Source: Candidatus Nanopelagicales bacterium (GTDB lineage: Bacteria > Actinomycetota > Actinomycetes > S36-B12 > CAIYMF01). Taken from it: a DNA stretch of 40,136 bases. Both the position numbers and the translations under genes were made by a program. The notes below the pieces were generated by a model. That model saw nothing but the letters and a program-made list of their open reading frames with translations. It searched no databases and was not told where the DNA came from. Shown here in pieces: positions 31,978 to 39,372 of this stretch. Each line of letters starts with the position of its first letter. Within the stretch, counting starts at the first letter, position 1. The stretch lies in NCBI GenBank assembly GCA_025456015.1, contig JALOLK010000049.1:1-40136 (forward strand), given 5' to 3'.

Positions 31978-32699
31978 GAACGCCCCCGGGGCGTGAGGAG
32001 CCGGGTCACGAGGTCCTCCAGGCTCGCCAGGAGCCCGTGGTCGGGCAGCTCGATGGCGGCCGAGACCGGCGTGCCCGCGCCGAACAGGCCGTGGTCGGAG
32101 AGGTCGGCGGCCTCGGCGCGCACCGTGGTGTGGGCGATGTTGTCGCCGGCCTCCACGCTGACGTCGGTGATGGCCGCGGGGACCGCCGTGCCGTTGGGCA
32201 GCGTGACGGTCATGGTGCGCGCCTCGCGAAGGAGGGCGTACTCGGCCGGCCGCAGCCGGAACTGGGCCGTGACGGCCAACGTGTCGGCCACCTCCAGGCT
32301 GGCGATGGGGGTGTTGGCGGGCACGAACGCGCCCTCCACGTAGTCGACCTCGCGCACCGTGCCCGCGGTGGCGGCACGGAACACCAGGGTGTTGTTGTCG
32401 CGGACGCGGTAGGTGGAGTCCTCGGGGCGGACCAGGCCGCTGGCCAGGTCGCGGCGCAGCCGGTTGCTCTGCAGCGCGAACAGCGGGTCGCCGGGCCGGA
32501 CCTCGTCCCCGGGCGCCACGTACTGGTCGACGAGCACGCCCGAGTAGTCGGTGCCCACCTGGTAGTCCTCGGCGGCCAGCGCGCCCTGCAGTCCGTGCAC
32601 CGTGCGCACCTCGGCGTCGAGGCGCAGGCTCAGCACCCCCACGAGGGCGAGCACGGCGGCGGCGCCGATCAGCAGCTTCATCCGTGTCGGCCAGGTCAT
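31974..32699 (-). CDS. HlyD-like periplasmic adaptor/membrane-fusion-type protein
   Basis: This 241-residue protein has one N-terminal membrane segment (about residues 7-25), then an extracytoplasmic domain of the barrel-sandwich (biotinyl-lipoyl-like) type. The two half-motifs are SGVLVDQYVAPGDEVRPGDPLFAL and ATAGTVREVDYVEGAFVPANTPIASL. A beta-barrel-like portion follows (AVTAQFRLRPAEYALL and TVTLPNGTAVPAAITDV). The coiled-coil hairpin of typical HlyD proteins is nearly absent. Such a protein with a BcsA-like synthase recalls the synthase-adaptor pairs of exopolysaccharide systems. The ATG overlaps the glycosyltransferase stop and its stop overlaps the GH81 start, so stoichiometric coupling is likely. 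It probably guides the polymer through or away from the membrane. Confidence 0.82.
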   Translation of the reverse strand: MTWPTRMKLLIGAAAVLALVGVLSLRLDAEVRTVHGLQGALAAEDYQVGTDYSGVLVDQYVAPGDEVRPGDPLFALQSNRLRRDLASGLVRPEDSTYRVRDNNTLVFRAATAGTVREVDYVEGAFVPANTPIASLEVADTLAVTAQFRLRPAEYALLREARTMTVTLPNGTAVPAAITDVSVEAGDNIAHTTVRAEAADLSDHGLFGAGTPVSAAIELPDHGLLASLEDLVTRLLTPRGRS

Positions 32700-34402
32700 G
32701 CGGCAGCTCCAACGGGTCGGGCGACGTGGGTGTCGCGGTCGTGGTCGGGGTCGAGGGGTTCGGGGCGGGCCGCGGCGAGCCGGTTGGCCCGGCGGCGGGC
32801 CTGCTGCTCGCGCCAGGCGGCGGCCACGAACATGGCGAACACCGCGGTGTTCAGGGCGTTCCACACCAGGGAGAGGGCCACCTCCTGGGTCATGACGACC
32901 TTCCAGAGACCCACGACCGTGGTCAGCGCCAGGAACAGCAGGATGAGCAGCTGGGGCACGATGAACGCGTACGGGGACGCGCCGCCGGAGCCCGCGCCGG
33001 TCACGTGCCAGGTGGTGTCACGGCGACGCCAGGCGTTCCACAGGGCGCGCAGGTAGATGGGGAACGATGCGGTGGCCATGATGAGCGCCTCCCAGCGGAA
33101 CGAGCCCATGGTGAACAGGGCCACGACCACCTGCATGACGTAGAAGCCCGCGTAGTAGAGCGCCCACGTGGCCACTGGGACGTCGAGGTCGACCGGCGTC
33201 AGGTTGAGGAAGATGTGCAGCGGCGGCACCAGCAGCAGCAGCGCGGGCGCGACACCGGTGAGGTAGAACGCGCTGCTGCCCAGGTACTGCACCCGCTGGT
33301 CGACGGTGAGCTGGCGCCGGCGGCTCAGCGGGTTGTGCCGCAGCAGGATCTCGAACCCGCCCTGGGCCCACCGCTGCTGCTGCTTGGTGTACGCCTCGAT
33401 CGTCTCCGGGGTGTCGCCGATCGCGAGCACCTGCGGGGTGTAGACGGTCCGCCAGCCGCGCTCGTGGAGCAGGATCGAGGTCCAGATGTCCTCGGACTTG
33501 GACTGCTCGTAGATGCCGCCGACCTCCTCGACCGCGCTGCGCCGGAACACCACGTTGGTCCCCACGCAGAAGGCCGCGTTGAACCGGTTCTTGCCCGGCT
33601 GGATCAGCGTGTAGAAGACCGACTGCATGAACCCGGCGCCGCGCGCGACCAGGTTCCGCAGGTTGCCGTACACCTGCGGGGACTGCACGAACGCGACCTT
33701 CGGGTCGGCGAAGTGCGGCAGCAGCTCGTGGAGCAGCTCGGGTCGCGGCACGAAGTCGGCGTCGAGCAGCACGAAGAACTCGCCGTCCGTGTGCCGCAGG
33801 GCGTGGTTGATGTTGCCCGCCTTGGCGTGCTCGTTGGAGTCCCGGCGCAGGTACTCGGCGCCCAGCGCCCGGGCGAGGTCGCGCACCTCGTCGGAGCGGC
33901 CGTCGTCGAGCACGATGGTGCGGTGCAGCCCGCGGATGGACAGCGCCGCCGCGATCGTGCGCCGGACGACCTCGAGGTCCTCGCCGTACGTGGTGATGAA
34001 GACGTCGACGGTCGTGAGCTCCTCGTGCAGGTGCAGCGGCCAGCGGTGGGGCTGGTCCTGGATGCCGGCCTGCGCGATGCCCGCGGGGTCGAACAGCAGC
34101 CGACGGGCCTGGTGGAAGGCGAACCCCCGCGGGTCATGGCCGCTGGACAGGATGGTCCACAGCGACACCATCGCCTGCCCGATGATCCAGGTCTCGGCGA
34201 CGACCACGAGCAGGTAGGGCAGCGGGTCGCCCCGATGCTCGGGCCGCAGCAGGAAGCCGGCATAGAGCAGGACCCCCAGGCTGGCCAGGACGACGAGCAG
34301 GATCAGCGAGGGCGAGCTCGCCTTGGCGGGGTCGCTGAGGGTCAGCGCGTCCGCGGCGTCGTCCTCAGGGCGCAGGGCGCGCTCGAGTTCGGCACGGTTC
34401 AC
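32696..34402 (-). CDS. BcsA-like processive family 2 glycosyltransferase (probable beta-glucan synthase)
   Basis: This 568-residue membrane enzyme has two N-terminal membrane segments (about 32-52 and 61-86). A cytoplasmic GT2 domain and about five C-terminal membrane segments follow. The catalytic motifs of processive synthases are present: DDG at 166-168, DAD at 214-216, FCVGTN at 279-284 in place of FFCGS, SED at 303-305 and QQQRW at 341-345 (QxxRW). There is no PilZ domain, so c-di-GMP control is not expected. Curdlan (beta-1,3-glucan) and cellulose synthases share this layout; the linked GH81 gene favours a beta-1,3-linked product. The GTG start follows AAGGAG by 5 nt. Product and donor (probably UDP-glucose) are inferred. 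It is first in a three-gene overlapping operon, downstream of a tRNA gene and its terminator. Confidence 0.92.
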   Translation of the reverse strand: MNRAELERALRPEDDAADALTLSDPAKASSPSLILLVVLASLGVLLYAGFLLRPEHRGDPLPYLLVVVAETWIIGQAMVSLWTILSSGHDPRGFAFHQARRLLFDPAGIAQAGIQDQPHRWPLHLHEELTTVDVFITTYGEDLEVVRRTIAAALSIRGLHRTIVLDDGRSDEVRDLARALGAEYLRRDSNEHAKAGNINHALRHTDGEFFVLLDADFVPRPELLHELLPHFADPKVAFVQSPQVYGNLRNLVARGAGFMQSVFYTLIQPGKNRFNAAFCVGTNVVFRRSAVEEVGGIYEQSKSEDIWTSILLHERGWRTVYTPQVLAIGDTPETIEAYTKQQQRWAQGGFEILLRHNPLSRRRQLTVDQRVQYLGSSAFYLTGVAPALLLLVPPLHIFLNLTPVDLDVPVATWALYYAGFYVMQVVVALFTMGSFRWEALIMATASFPIYLRALWNAWRRRDTTWHVTGAGSGGASPYAFIVPQLLILLFLALTTVVGLWKVVMTQEVALSLVWNALNTAVFAMFVAAAWREQQARRRANRLAAARPEPLDPDHDRDTHVARPVGAAA

Positions 34403-34608
34403 AGTGGCTCCTTGCAGGGGGGAGTCGTGGGCAGGGCTGCGCCGGTTCGAGGAACCGCTGCTGGCAGCACGGTGGCGCGACACATCCAGCGCCGACACGA
34501 CGCACCTACCCGGGGCAACCCACCCGATCCCGCCCAACGATGTGGCGTACGACTCATCGGCGGGGCGTGCCGCCGCCCGTCATCGGCGGCATCGGCGGAC
34601 ATGCGAAA

Positions 34609-34631
34609 GCCCCCCGGGATCGCCGGGGGGC
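34609..34631 (-). terminator. terminator of the tRNA-Lys gene
   Basis: On the minus strand a perfect 9-bp stem (34623-34631 with 34609-34617, GCCCCCCGG type) with a 5-nt loop is followed by CTTTC. It ends 3 nt downstream of the tRNA, isolating the tRNA from the glycosyltransferase operon. Confidence 0.8.
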
Positions 34632-34634
34632 CAG

Positions 34635-34707
<73 letters not shown>

Positions 34708-34799
34708 AGCAGCGGCGCGCCGGGACGGACAAACCGCCGGGGGCTGCTCGACGGGCACGGGCAGGGGCCGCGCCGGGGCGCTGGGCGTGCCACGCGGGA

Positions 34800-35432
34800 T
34801 CAGGCCTGCGGCTCCTTGGACCGGCGCGAGAGCACCAGGGCGGCCACCCCGCCGAGGCCGAGCAGCGCCAGCAGCGCCAACCAGAGCCAGCTGGGGGAGG
34901 AGTCCTCGCCGGCGATGTCGGGGACCGCCGACGCGGATGCCGCGGGCGACGTGGACGGGGTGGGCGTCGGGCTCGGGGTGGGCGTCGCCGTGACAGTTGC
35001 CGTCGCGGTGGCGGTGGCGGTTGCCGTCGCGGTCTCGGTCGCCGTTGCCGTCGCGGTCTCGGTTGCCGTGGCGGTCACCGTGGCGGTCGGCCTCGGGCTG
35101 GGGGTGCTGGTCGGCGAGGCCTCGGGGGCGGTGGGCGTGGGCGTGCCGGTGGCCTGCTGGGTCAGCGTGGGGGTGCTGGTCGGCGACGCCTCGGTTGGGG
35201 TGGGCGTGGGCGTCGGCGTCGCCTCCTGGGTCGAGGTCGGGACGTCGGTCGGCGAGGGCTCGGCGGTCGGCAGGCGGCTCGGCAGCGCGGAGGGGAGGCC
35301 ACTGGGCAGTGCGGTCGGCAGGCCGCTGGGCAGGGCGGTGGGCAGGGACACCCCGCCCTCGCCGCCGCAGCCGCCCAGGACCAGGACGAGCAGCAGCCCA
35401 CCGCCGGCCATCACGTGTGTCGTCCGTCGCAT
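34800..35432 (-). CDS. low-complexity Thr/Pro/Ala-rich lipoprotein with C-terminal membrane segment
   Basis: This 210-residue protein has a lipoprotein signal with lipobox VLGGC (C22). Imperfect repeats of the type LPTALPSGLPS follow, then a long stalk of PT, ST and TATATE-like repeats. A hydrophobic C-terminal segment (about 178-200) and a basic tail RRSKEPQA end the protein. The stalk is the sort that is O-mannosylated in actinobacteria and could span the cell wall. A lipid anchor at one end and a membrane segment plus basic tail at the other is unusual: the tail resembles a sorting signal without LPXTG. The repeat region is encoded by near-tandem GCCGTCGCGGT-like units at about 34990-35095. 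The ATG at 35432 follows GGGAGG by about 8 nt. I do not recognise a functional domain. Confidence 0.72.
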   Translation of the reverse strand: MRRTTHVMAGGGLLLVLVLGGCGGEGGVSLPTALPSGLPTALPSGLPSALPSRLPTAEPSPTDVPTSTQEATPTPTPTPTEASPTSTPTLTQQATGTPTPTAPEASPTSTPSPRPTATVTATATETATATATETATATATATATATVTATPTPSPTPTPSTSPAASASAVPDIAGEDSSPSWLWLALLALLGLGGVAALVLSRRSKEPQA

Positions 35433-35556
35433 GCCGGCCGCCTCCCTGGTGGGCATCAGCGCCCGGCTGATCGTAGCCAGCCCGGGGATCGCCGCCCCGA
35501 CAGCGACGACCAGGTGGTCGGTGCGTGTCGAGCGTGGGCGGGACGAGCCGGGGGTG

Positions 35557-36912
35557 CTAGCGCGTGTAGCGCAGGGCCCCCAGCCGATGGTCGCACTCGT
35601 CGCCGATCGCCAGCGGGGCGATACGGCCCTCGTCCCGCAGCTGCTGCAGCCTGGACACCATCCGCTCGCGCAGGTCGAACGGGCTCGTCGTGTTCACGTT
35701 GATCTTCGTGCCGCCCTCGAAGCCGGCCAGGGTCGACAGCCGCCACTTCAGGTGGATCCGCCAGGGCATCGGCACGGCCAGGCCGGGCGGCTGGACGTGC
35801 CACTCCTCGTTGGTCGGGATCCCCGGGCCGGTGGCGGCGTGGCAGGCGTGCAGCAGGTCGGCCATCCCGCGCAGCTCGGCGGGCGTGGCCTCGTGTGGCC
35901 GGCGTGCAGGGCCGGTGGCGTAGCACTCGATGGTCGGGTAGCGGTGGCCCACCCCAGCCAGGGCGATGGCATGGGCGTTCTCCGCGATGACCAGCCCGTC
36001 GCGGGCGGCCGGGTCGGCGACCTCCGTGTTGAACAGCTCGGGCTCCTCGACCAGCCGGTCGAGGACGCGCTCGAGCAGCGGACCGAGCTCGTCGACCGCG
36101 ACGAGCTGCTTGTGCAGGTGGTCGAAGCTGGCGCCCGCGGGCCGCAGCCAGTTCTGGAACACGGCGACCGACCGAGCCCCGGGCACGCGGCCGAGCAGGT
36201 CGGCGAGGCCCTCGACGGTCAGCGCCAGGAAGGCGTGGTGCTCCTCGGGGGTCAGGTCACCGGAGCCGGCCAGCTCGTCGTCGAGCCGGGCGCCCTCCAC
36301 GTGGTGCCGTCGCGCGACGACCAGGTCGTGGGTGGAGGCGAACAGGGTCGCGGCCGCGCCCAGCAGGCGGTCGTCGGGCTCGGCAACGACGCGATCGTCG
36401 GGCGTCCCGGCCGCGCGCAGCTGCGTGCGCATGATCGCCAGCAGGTGTGCCCGGCCCTCGGGGTCCGCGGCGTACCGCTGCGCCCGCGACCGTTCCTGCG
36501 GCGTCAGCGCCATGCCGTGGTTGGCGCGCCAGTAGTCGAACGGCAGGATCGGGAACAGGTTGCCGAAGCGGCGGATGTCCCACGGCTCGGCGAGCACCTC
36601 CGGGGCGAGCAGGTCGCGGCGCACCACCCACCCCGCCTCGCCCCCGTCCCCGCCCTCGCCGGGGGCCGCTGCCCGTGGAAGGAGCAGCCGCGCCCGCTCC
36701 GGCGGCGTCTCCAGCTCGTGCCCCGGGCAGAACGCGCAGCGCGGCCGGTCGACGGGGTCGTCGGCGAGCGGCGCCCCGGGCGGGAGCAGCCGCGGGAGGG
36801 GCCGGTTCGACCGGCCCGGCACCGTCCACACCACCGTGCCGGTGACGCCCGAGCGCTGCTTCACGGTGCCGTCGGGCAGGCGTTGCAGGCGACGTTGGGC
36901 AGCTGGTGGCAT
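35557..36912 (-). CDS. DUF4921 family, GalT-like (HIT superfamily) protein
   Basis: This 451-residue protein resembles galactose-1-phosphate uridylyltransferases. An N-terminal segment KQRSGVTGTVVWTVPGRSNRP leads to a zinc-type CAFCPGHELETPPE. A middle part has WDIRRFGNLFPIL, and SVAVFQNWLRPAGASFDHLHKQLVA carries the HxH pair expected at the active site. The C-terminus ends TKINVNTTSPFDLRERM and LGALRYTR. This length and wording match DUF4921, whose nucleotidyl-sugar substrate is unknown. It starts 3 nt after the K+ channel stop and is the last gene of a three-gene operon. A role in nucleotide-sugar metabolism is plausible from the fold only. Confidence 0.85.
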   Translation of the reverse strand: MPPAAQRRLQRLPDGTVKQRSGVTGTVVWTVPGRSNRPLPRLLPPGAPLADDPVDRPRCAFCPGHELETPPERARLLLPRAAAPGEGGDGGEAGWVVRRDLLAPEVLAEPWDIRRFGNLFPILPFDYWRANHGMALTPQERSRAQRYAADPEGRAHLLAIMRTQLRAAGTPDDRVVAEPDDRLLGAAATLFASTHDLVVARRHHVEGARLDDELAGSGDLTPEEHHAFLALTVEGLADLLGRVPGARSVAVFQNWLRPAGASFDHLHKQLVAVDELGPLLERVLDRLVEEPELFNTEVADPAARDGLVIAENAHAIALAGVGHRYPTIECYATGPARRPHEATPAELRGMADLLHACHAATGPGIPTNEEWHVQPPGLAVPMPWRIHLKWRLSTLAGFEGGTKINVNTTSPFDLRERMVSRLQQLRDEGRIAPLAIGDECDHRLGALRYTR

Positions 36913-36915
36913 GGC

Positions 36916-37647
36916 TCAGGCCCTGGGATCCCGGTCGCGGTCGCGCGCGAGCTCCCCGAGCTCGACGCGCAGCGCCCTGATCTCCGTGGTCAGCGCGGCG
37001 ATCGCGTCCTCCTCCGGCTGCCGCACGCGCTCGGTGAACCAGGCCGCGAAGGTCGCAGTGACCGCGCCGAGCAGCGAGACGCCGACGGCCATCATGGCGA
37101 TCGCAGCCGCGCGGCCCTGTCCGGTCACCGGGTACGTGTCGCCGTACCCCACGCTCGTGAGGGTCACGATGGACCACCAGACGGCGTCCCCCAGGGTCGT
37201 GATGCTCGCTCCGTCGGCGAACCGTTCGTAGTCGAGCACCACGAGGGCGCCCACGGCCATGATGAACACGGCGGTCACGCCGATCGCGGCGGCCACCCGG
37301 CCGAACGAGACGTGGTGGCTGCGGTCGATGAGGATGCGGGCGGCCGCGAAGACGCGCAGGGCGCGCAGCGGGCGGAACATGGGCAGCAGGAGCGTGAGCA
37401 CGTCGAGCGGGTGGCTCACGACGTAGCGAAGCCGCCGGGGCGCGAGCAGGATGCGGTAGGTGAAGTCGGCGAGGAAGACCACCCAGATGAGCACCTGGGC
37501 GGCCTCGAGGAGCACCTCGACCGGGCCCGGGGCCGACAGCCAGAGCACCTGCGTCGCGTACAGGGCCAGGAACGCGAACGCCAGCCCGATCAGCGGCCTC
37601 GAGCTTCGCGTCTCGTAGCGCTCCAGCGCCGCCTCGCCGCGCTGCAC
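36916..37647 (-). CDS. voltage-gated-type potassium channel family protein
   Basis: This 243-residue protein has the six-transmembrane channel layout. Hydrophobic segments S1-S3 come first, then an arginine-bearing S4-like segment (FRPLRALRVFAAARIL). A pore region carries the K+ selectivity filter TLTSVGYGDTYPVTG, and S6 follows. The cytoplasmic C-terminus (EEDAIAALTTEIRALRVELGELARDRD) looks like a short coiled coil that could hold the tetramer together. No RCK/TrkA domain is present. The GTG start lies 3 nt after the DUF4239 stop, so it is translated from the same mRNA. It is typical of small bacterial KvAP/KcsA-like channels. Confidence 0.92.
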   Translation of the reverse strand: MQRGEAALERYETRSSRPLIGLAFAFLALYATQVLWLSAPGPVEVLLEAAQVLIWVVFLADFTYRILLAPRRLRYVVSHPLDVLTLLLPMFRPLRALRVFAAARILIDRSHHVSFGRVAAAIGVTAVFIMAVGALVVLDYERFADGASITTLGDAVWWSIVTLTSVGYGDTYPVTGQGRAAAIAMMAVGVSLLGAVTATFAAWFTERVRQPEEDAIAALTTEIRALRVELGELARDRDRDPRA

Positions 37648-37650
37648 GTC

Positions 37651-38463
37651 TCAGCCCTCGCGGCCGGTCTCGTCACAGGGCAGCGGCACGGACGGGTACT
37701 CCTCGAGGTAGTCCTCGCGCAGGTCCCCGGCGACCCGGGTGATGTCGGTCGGCTCGGTCGCGATGAGGCCGTCGTAGGGCTTGTCGAGGTCGGTGATCGC
37801 GGCCAGGAACAGGATGAACACCGAGCTCAGGGCGGTCAGCACGCCGATCTGCACCCGTCGGTTCACGCTGCCCAGGGTGAAGGTCGCCAGCACCAGGATG
37901 CCGATCGAGGCCGTCAGCACCAGCAGCGCCTTGAGCTCGGTGGGGACCGAGGGTTGGGCCTCGGTCAGCCGGCGGCTGCGCGCCTCGCCGCGATCGCGGT
38001 CGGCGGTCAGCAGCGAGCCCATCACCGACGAGGCCACGTCGTCGCGCTGCACCATCGTCGCGACGCCGGCGCGGATCTGCCGGGTCCACGGCGAGACCTC
38101 GGGCGCGGTGCGGCCCTGCTCCATCGTGGCCCACTCGTAGGAGGCGACGGCCGAGGCGTAGCACACCATCGCCGACATGATCTGCTGGCGCTCGGGCTCC
38201 TTGAGCAGCTGGCCCATCTCGAACTGGTAGTCCACCTTGCGGGCCTCGTCGGCCGCGGCGGTCGCGCCGCGCAGGAAGGACTGGTAGACGGTCACCAGGG
38301 TGAAGGCCAGCAGCAGCACCGTGACCGACACGATCGGTCCGGTGAGTGTCTCGAGCTTGACCCCCTGCACCTCGGTCTTGGCGAACGGCCGCACGAACCG
38401 GTTCGCCACGAGCCCCACGAGGAGCGCGCCGACGATGATCGCGGCGATCATGTACGTGCTCAT
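37651..38463 (-). CDS. DUF4239 family membrane protein
   Basis: This 270-residue protein has two N-terminal membrane segments (about 4-22 and 42-60, the second being SVTVLLLAFTLVTVYQSF). A helical extracytoplasmic or cytoplasmic stretch of about 110 residues follows, containing AADEARKVDYQFEMGQLLKEPERQQIMSAMVCYA (key pieces DEARKVD and MVCYA). Two more membrane segments then lie at about 178-225. This 2+2 layout with a helical middle is that of DUF4239 (bestrophin-like) proteins. A link with ion conductance would fit the adjacent K+ channel gene, but the family is uncharacterised. The ATG at 38463 was chosen by family similarity. It is first in the operon with the channel and GalT-like genes, divergent from osmC. 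Confidence 0.82.
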   Translation of the reverse strand: MSTYMIAAIIVGALLVGLVANRFVRPFAKTEVQGVKLETLTGPIVSVTVLLLAFTLVTVYQSFLRGATAAADEARKVDYQFEMGQLLKEPERQQIMSAMVCYASAVASYEWATMEQGRTAPEVSPWTRQIRAGVATMVQRDDVASSVMGSLLTADRDRGEARSRRLTEAQPSVPTELKALLVLTASIGILVLATFTLGSVNRRVQIGVLTALSSVFILFLAAITDLDKPYDGLIATEPTDITRVAGDLREDYLEEYPSVPLPCDETGREG

Positions 38464-38650
38464 CCCACCCGTCACCCATCCTCGCTGGCTGCCCCCCATC
38501 CGGGGCGCGGTCGCCCGAGTCTAGTGAGCACGTCGGGGTCGCCAGACAGACCAGGTCGCAGGACCGCGCTGCGCCCCGGCGACTGCCCCGGCAGCCTTCC
38601 CGGAGCCTGCGCCCGTGCGGCGTGCGCGGGCAGGCGGGCGGAAGGTCGCG

Positions 38651-38671
38651 GGAAGGCGGCCTTCCTACGTT
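38651..38671 (+). promoter_or_regulatory. osmC promoter with operator-like palindrome
   Basis: GGAAGG-CGG-CCTTCC (38651-38665) is a perfect 6-bp inverted repeat immediately followed by the -10-like hexamer TACGTT (38666-38671). A regulator bound here would cover the promoter spacer. The 256-bp divergent gap (38464-38719) holds nothing else I recognise. Confidence 0.45.
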
Positions 38672-38719
38672 CCTCATCGACGCCGGGAGAGACCCGGCGC
38701 ACCCCTCGAGGAGGAACCC

Positions 38720-39292
38720 ATGAGCACCACCACCCAGCCCACCGCCCGCAACGGCGTGGACACCGCCGCCCTCTTCGCCACGATCGACGCGGTGAAGGAG
38801 CAGCCCGAGATCGCGCAGTTCCGCTTCAGCGCCAGCAACACGTGGGTCAACGGGACGCACAGCCGCTCGGTGATCTCCGGCTTCCACGGCGCCATGCAGG
38901 ACCTGGAGCACGCCAGCCCGACGACGCTGGACGCCGATCACCCCGCCGTCCTCACCGGCGCGGACAACGGCCCCACGCCCGTGGAGTACCTGCTGCACGC
39001 CCTGGCCGCCTGCCTGACCGCCGGCGTCGCCAACGTCGCCGCGGCCCGCGGTGTCACGCTCACCCGGGTCACCTCGACCGTCTCCGGCGACATCGACCTG
39101 CTCGGGATCCTCGGCCTGTCCGACGGCGCGGTCCGCAACGGCTACCGCGCGATCCACGTGGACTTCCGCGTGGAGGGCGACGCCGACGACGAGACCCTGC
39201 GCCGCGTGGTCGAGCAGTCCCGTCGCCGCTCGGCCGTCTACGACGTGCTCACGAACGGCACGTCCGTCGCCGTCGACGTCACCACCCGCTGA
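38720..39292 (+). CDS. OsmC family protein
   Basis: This 190-residue protein belongs to the OsmC/Ohr superfamily of thiol-dependent hydroperoxide reductases. The conserved cysteine C98 lies in PVEYLLHALAACLTAGVANVAA. The second peroxidase cysteine found in Ohr/OsmC is absent: the corresponding region reads RRSAVYDVLTNGTSVAV. It is therefore of the single-cysteine SACOL1771-like subgroup, whose activity is less certain. GTHSRSVISGFHG and DVDFRVEGDAD-type segments match the same subgroup. The ATG follows GAGGAGGAA by about 5 nt. The flavin oxidoreductase gene follows after 80 bp with a similar GAGGAACCC leader, and the two may be cotranscribed. Confidence 0.9.
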   Translation: MSTTTQPTARNGVDTAALFATIDAVKEQPEIAQFRFSASNTWVNGTHSRSVISGFHGAMQDLEHASPTTLDADHPAVLTGADNGPTPVEYLLHALAACLTAGVANVAAARGVTLTRVTSTVSGDIDLLGILGLSDGAVRNGYRAIHVDFRVEGDADDETLRRVVEQSRRRSAVYDVLTNGTSVAVDVTTR

Positions 39293-39306
39293 TCCGCTCG
39301 TGCCAT

Positions 39307-39337
39307 CGGGCGCCGGCGGCCAGCTCCGCCGCGCCCG
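39307..39337 (+). terminator. hairpin between osmC and the flavoprotein gene
   Basis: CGGGCGCCGGCGG (39307-39319) pairs with CCGCCGCGCCCG (39326-39337), with one bulged C and a 6-nt loop. It could be a terminator or attenuator, or could lower expression of the second gene. No U-tract follows. Confidence 0.5.
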
Positions 39338-39372
39338 GTGGCCCGGGTCGCGGACCCTGAGAGGAACCCACC

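Noticed and set aside
38639-38671. SigR-type promoter (GGAAT-N18-GTT) before osmC
   Set aside because: The GGAAG-like sequences are 13 or 24 bp from GTT, not 18, and the final base does not match.
34816-39360. A 1514-codon open frame on the plus strand
   Set aside because: It lies antisense to four well-supported minus-strand genes and runs on into a non-native frame of osmC. It has no domain, and its composition is that expected from GC-rich third positions.
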